A stretch of DNA of 64,000 nucleotides, from NCBI RefSeq assembly GCF_027922145.1, contig NZ_BSFC01000021.1, forward strand, positions 465,525-529,524, in the 5' to 3' direction. The notes under the pieces were generated by a model that did not search any database, was not told where the DNA came from, and worked only from the letters and a program-made list of their open reading frames with translations. Shown here in pieces: positions 61,365-64,000 of the stretch. Made by a program: the position numbers and the translations under genes. This DNA comes from Novosphingobium resinovorum. Its GTDB lineage: Bacteria; Pseudomonadota; Alphaproteobacteria; Sphingomonadales; Sphingomonadaceae. Numbering within the stretch: the first letter of the stretch is position 1; each line of letters starts with the position of its first letter.

Positions 61365-62363
61365 ATGAAATTCTCCGCAGCTCCCGTTCTCGTCGCTACC
61401 CTCGGCCTTGCCGGACTGATGCCCGCATCCTCTGCCATCGCGCGGACGGGCTACGAGCACTACGCTGTGGGCGACCTGGACACGCCGACGACAGCGCCTC
61501 ATTCCGGCGGCCTGCTGCTGATGGGCGGGGGAGACCGCAACATCGATGCGATGAAGTGGTTCTTCGTCCATGCCGGCCAGGGCCACATCGTGATCCTGCG
61601 CGCGTCGTTCGGTCCGGAGATCGGCGAGGAGTTCTACCGCGAAATCGGCGGTATTCGCTCAGCCGAGACATTCGTGTTCAGGAATCGCAAGGCCGCCTAT
61701 GATCCGAAAGTGATCGCCGCGCTGCACAAGGCAGACGGCATCTTCATCGCCGGCGGCGATCAGTCCCGCTACGTGCGCTTCTGGCGCGGCACTCCGGTCG
61801 CCGCAGCGCTCGACGCCCACGTCGCTGCCGGCAAGCCGCTCGGCGGTACAAGCGCGGGCCTGGCGATGCTCGGGGAGAAGCTTTACGGGGCGATGGACGG
61901 TGGCAGCCTGACGAGCATCGAAGCTCTGGCAGATCCGTTCGGGCCGGGCAACACGATCGAGGGCGACTTCCTGCATCTGGCGACGCTCAAGGGCATCGTC
62001 ACCGACACGCATTTCAAGGAACGCGACCGGTTGGGCCGCCTCTTCGCCTTCGTCGCCAAGGCGCAGGCGGCGCGCACTGAACCAATGATCGGACTTGGCG
62101 TGGACGAGAGCGCAGCGCTTGCAATCGAGACGGACGGCAGCGGGCGGATCTACGCCACGGCGCCGGATGGCGGCGCTTGGCTGGTGGATGGTGCCGGATT
62201 GAAGTCCACTGCGGCATCCGGCACACTTGCCGCCGATCGTGTGACGGTCACCGGAATAGGCGCACGTTCGATAGTACACCTGCCGGGCGGCACGGTCGAC
62301 GCCCCGCTGTTCGTACGCACTTACGCAGTGCGGGAAGGCAAAGTCGTCGAGGTGCCGCGCTGA
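61365..62363 (+). CDS. exported S51-family (cyanophycinase-like) serine peptidase
   Basis: 332 aa; ATG 61365 follows GGAGGA with 6-7-nt spacing. A signal peptide (APVLVATLGLAGLMPASSAI) precedes the S51 fold, with GGLLLMGGGDRNIDAMKWF, FIAGGDQSRYVRFWRGTPV and the nucleophile elbow GGTSAGLAML with the catalytic Ser. TEPMIGLGVDESAAL is another cyanophycinase hallmark. Family members cut Asp-containing peptides: cyanophycinase hydrolyses multi-L-Arg-poly-L-Asp to beta-Asp-Arg. Export plus the divergent TBDR argues for breakdown of an external polymer. True cyanophycin specificity is not proven by sequence. Confidence 0.87.
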   Translation: MKFSAAPVLVATLGLAGLMPASSAIARTGYEHYAVGDLDTPTTAPHSGGLLLMGGGDRNIDAMKWFFVHAGQGHIVILRASFGPEIGEEFYREIGGIRSAETFVFRNRKAAYDPKVIAALHKADGIFIAGGDQSRYVRFWRGTPVAAALDAHVAAGKPLGGTSAGLAMLGEKLYGAMDGGSLTSIEALADPFGPGNTIEGDFLHLATLKGIVTDTHFKERDRLGRLFAFVAKAQAARTEPMIGLGVDESAALAIETDGSGRIYATAPDGGAWLVDGAGLKSTAASGTLAADRVTVTGIGARSIVHLPGGTVDAPLFVRTYAVREGKVVEVPR

Positions 62364-62519
62364 TCGCTCGCTGCCATTGGAGCGGGCAAAGCCCTCGCAT
62401 TTGCCTTGAACGGTGCAATGTACCGTGACGCCCCGCCGTCGGCAAAACTGCAGCAGCAGCGGCTTCGCGGAATGAACGACCGGTAGGTTGACGTGCAGTC
62501 CCAGCCTAATGAATTCTAA

Positions 62520-63474
62520 GAGCCTGATCAGAAAATAAGTTGAGTGGTATCAGCAGGTTAGCTTGACGCTTTGGCCTGTCATTGATTCATGGGTTTCGCC
62601 AAAAACTACCATGGATTCAACGATGTGGACCGATACCACTCGCGCCCTTCATGCGCGAAGAGGGCTAGCTTTGCCAAGCGATTTGACGGATGCCGAGTGG
62701 GCGCTGCTGGAGCCATTGCTTCCACCTGCGTCTCGTGTCGGACGGCCCCGCAAATGGCCATTACGACGCATCGTCGAGGCAATTCTGTACCTACTGCGCG
62801 GAGGCCTGCCATGGCGGATGCTGCCGCCTTGCTTTCCGCCGGTGTCGAGCGTGCGGCATTGGTTCTACTTGTGGCGAGACAACGGGCTGTGGCTGACGAT
62901 AAACCACACCTTGTTGATGATGGCCCGAGAAGCTGATGGGCGAGAGGCTTCTCCCAGCGCTGGCGTGATCGACAGCCAGTCGGTCAAGACGACCGAAAGC
63001 GGTGGCCTGTGCGGTTACGATGCAGGCAAGAAGATCAAAGGACGCAAACGGCACATCCTGACCGACACCGATGGAAATCTTGTCCATGCCGTTGTGCACG
63101 CCGCCGACATTCAGGACCGGGACGGGGCACCGCTGGTCCTTGGAGAAATCGTCAGGCGCTTCCCCTGGCTGCGTCACGTGTTTGCAGACGGCGGCTATGC
63201 CGGAAACAAGCTCAGGGAGGCCCTGCGCCGGATCGGAAAGTGGACCGTCGAAATCATCAAACGGTCCGATACTGCCAAGGGCTTCGAGGTCTTGCCGCGA
63301 CGATGGGTCGTCGAAAGAACGCTCGCATGGCTGAGCCGCAACCGGCGTCTGGCAAAGGACTTCGAGGAAACCATCGCGTCCGCCACGGCTTGGCTCTTTA
63401 TCGCATCCATCCAGCTATATGCTCGCCGCATCGCAAGGCCCTGATTGCCACGCCCGCAATTTTGAATCAGACAC
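62520..63474 (+). mobile_element. IS5-family insertion sequence
   Basis: A one-gene IS carrying an intact DDE transposase. The left end begins GAGCCTGATCAGAAAAT (62520). An imperfect inverted partner, matching 11 of 16 bases by eye, lies at 63458-63474. No exact target duplication is visible. An alternative right end is a perfect 10-bp inverted repeat of CTAAGAGCCT (62516-62525) at 63647-63656; that would make the element about 1140 bp and include 180 bp of unexplained DNA after the transposase. Confidence 0.7.
62623..63444 (+). CDS. IS5-family transposase, intact
   Basis: 273 aa from ATG 62623 (ATG 62611 is also in frame). The N-terminal DUF4096 region (LPSDLTDAEWALLEPLLPPA, PLRRIVEAILYLLRGGLPWR) is followed by the DDE catalytic residues: Asp in GVIDSQSVKT, Asp in HVFADGGYAG, and Glu in RRWVVERTLAWL. 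It carries the Y(2)R(3)E(6)R-type C-terminal signature of the IS4/IS5 superfamily. No internal stops or frameshift are seen, so the element may still be mobile. Confidence 0.93.
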   Translation: MWTDTTRALHARRGLALPSDLTDAEWALLEPLLPPASRVGRPRKWPLRRIVEAILYLLRGGLPWRMLPPCFPPVSSVRHWFYLWRDNGLWLTINHTLLMMAREADGREASPSAGVIDSQSVKTTESGGLCGYDAGKKIKGRKRHILTDTDGNLVHAVVHAADIQDRDGAPLVLGEIVRRFPWLRHVFADGGYAGNKLREALRRIGKWTVEIIKRSDTAKGFEVLPRRWVVERTLAWLSRNRRLAKDFEETIASATAWLFIASIQLYARRIARP

Positions 63475-63677
63475 TCAAGATGCAAAGGTTCTTGAGATTA
63501 CGCGGTAGGAATGACCGCCATTCACCCCTTCCGGCCGTCAGGCGACGGGAAGCCGATGCCCGGAACCGGAAGTTCTTGCGCGCTTCTGTTCAGAAAATGT
63601 TGCGAGGAAAAACGGACCTAGTGCGGACACGGCATTGCGTATAGCTAGGCTCTTAGCGCCTAAGTCATTGATATGTT

Positions 63678-63759
<82 letters not shown>

Positions 63760-63827
63760 ATGTTGGGCTGTTTTTGTCAGCCCGGCAGTTTTTGTTTGTC
63801 CATTCCGACGTTGTCGGCCTGGACGGC

Positions 63828-63850
63828 GGGCTGCTCCACCCCGCGTCACC
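63828..63850. repeat. 23-bp direct repeat, copy 2 (partial tRNA-fMet)
   Basis: Exact copy of the tRNA-fMet 5' segment at 63737-63759. The remaining tRNA sequence does not follow, so this is a fragment, not a second tRNA gene. Confidence 0.85.
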
Positions 63851-63882
63851 GTTGCGTTGGCCTGCAGTATTGCAGGAACGCG

Positions 63883-63917
63883 AAGAGGGCCGCGGGGATA
63901 TTTCCCTTGGCCCTCTT
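63883..63917. terminator. hairpin between 5S rRNA and tRNA-fMet
   Basis: A 9-bp stem (63883-63891 with 63909-63917) in the spacer of the rRNA operon. A smaller stem (63861-63866 with 63871-63876) sits beside it. In the rRNA transcript these are more likely processing structures than a terminator, since the tRNA is downstream. Confidence 0.45.
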
Positions 63918-63970
63918 TGAGTTTTGTCATTGTGATGGGTTTTTTATCTGGCGTTTGTGCGCCGGCTTCA

Positions 63971-64000
63971 ATGCCTGGCGACGTCCTACTCTTCCGGGGC
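63971..64000 (-). rRNA. rrf: 5S rRNA, 3' tip only
   Basis: The last 30 bp of the window (plus strand ATGCCTGGCGACGTCCTACT) are the reverse complement of the conserved 5S rRNA 3' end, ending in GCCAGGCAT. The rest lies beyond the window. With tRNA-fMet downstream it marks an rrn operon running on the minus strand. Confidence 0.85.

Overview
The window looks like a chromosomal segment of a GC-rich alphaproteobacterium, most likely a sphingomonad (Sphingomonadales; Novosphingobium/Sphingobium-like). The reasons are the five TonB-dependent receptors (TBDRs) in 64 kb, the sphingomonad-style GlcNAc-utilisation locus, the SnoaL-like/SDR gene pairs, and a ribosomal operon whose 5S gene is followed by an initiator tRNA. 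The genus is inference; no ribosomal sequence long enough to type is present.

Layout. 0-8 kb: the 3' end of a TBDR, a protein with the conserved active-site residues of DszB-type desulfinases, a TBDR/M20-amidohydrolase operon and a serine O-acetyltransferase, which together read as a nutrient/sulfur-scavenging block. 8-19 kb: a LysR regulator, an exported alpha/beta hydrolase, a frameshifted PNPOx-family gene coupled to a DUF1348 gene, an IS5-type scar, CorA, an MFS/GST pair, a formate/nitrite-family channel and a FadE-type acyl-CoA dehydrogenase. 18-24.6 kb: a LysR regulator divergent from a BdcA-like SDR, two tandem SnoaL-like + SDR pairs whose SDRs both carry Phe at the catalytic Tyr position, and an intact formylglycine-generating enzyme. 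24.8-30.3 kb: an operon of response regulator, LysM/FecR protein and CHASE2 histidine kinase, divergent from a GGDEF diguanylate cyclase.

30.4-44.5 kb is a complete N-acetylglucosamine island. TBDR, GH89 alpha-N-acetylglucosaminidase and NagX run on the minus strand. NagB-II, NagA, an EIIA-HPr-EI fusion, NagE and a GntR regulator run on the plus strand. The inferred route is outer-membrane uptake, periplasmic trimming, PTS import as GlcNAc-6-P, deacetylation, then deamination to fructose-6-P. An 11-bp-spaced AATACC-like repeat lies before both nagB and the regulator gene and may be its operator.

44.5-46.3 kb is an insertion-sequence graveyard (P450 scar, IS66, IS5/IS427, IS200-like, IS630). 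46.3-52.5 kb holds a siderophore-type TBDR, a decayed stretch, an exported protein of unknown function and a two-component system. 52.9-58.3 kb is a five-gene Csu-type chaperone-usher pilus operon ending in a perfect 22-bp-stem hairpin. 58.3-62.4 kb pairs a large TBDR with a divergent exported S51/cyanophycinase-like peptidase. 62.5-64 kb has an IS5-family insertion sequence, tRNA-fMet and the 3' tip of a 5S rRNA gene on the minus strand.
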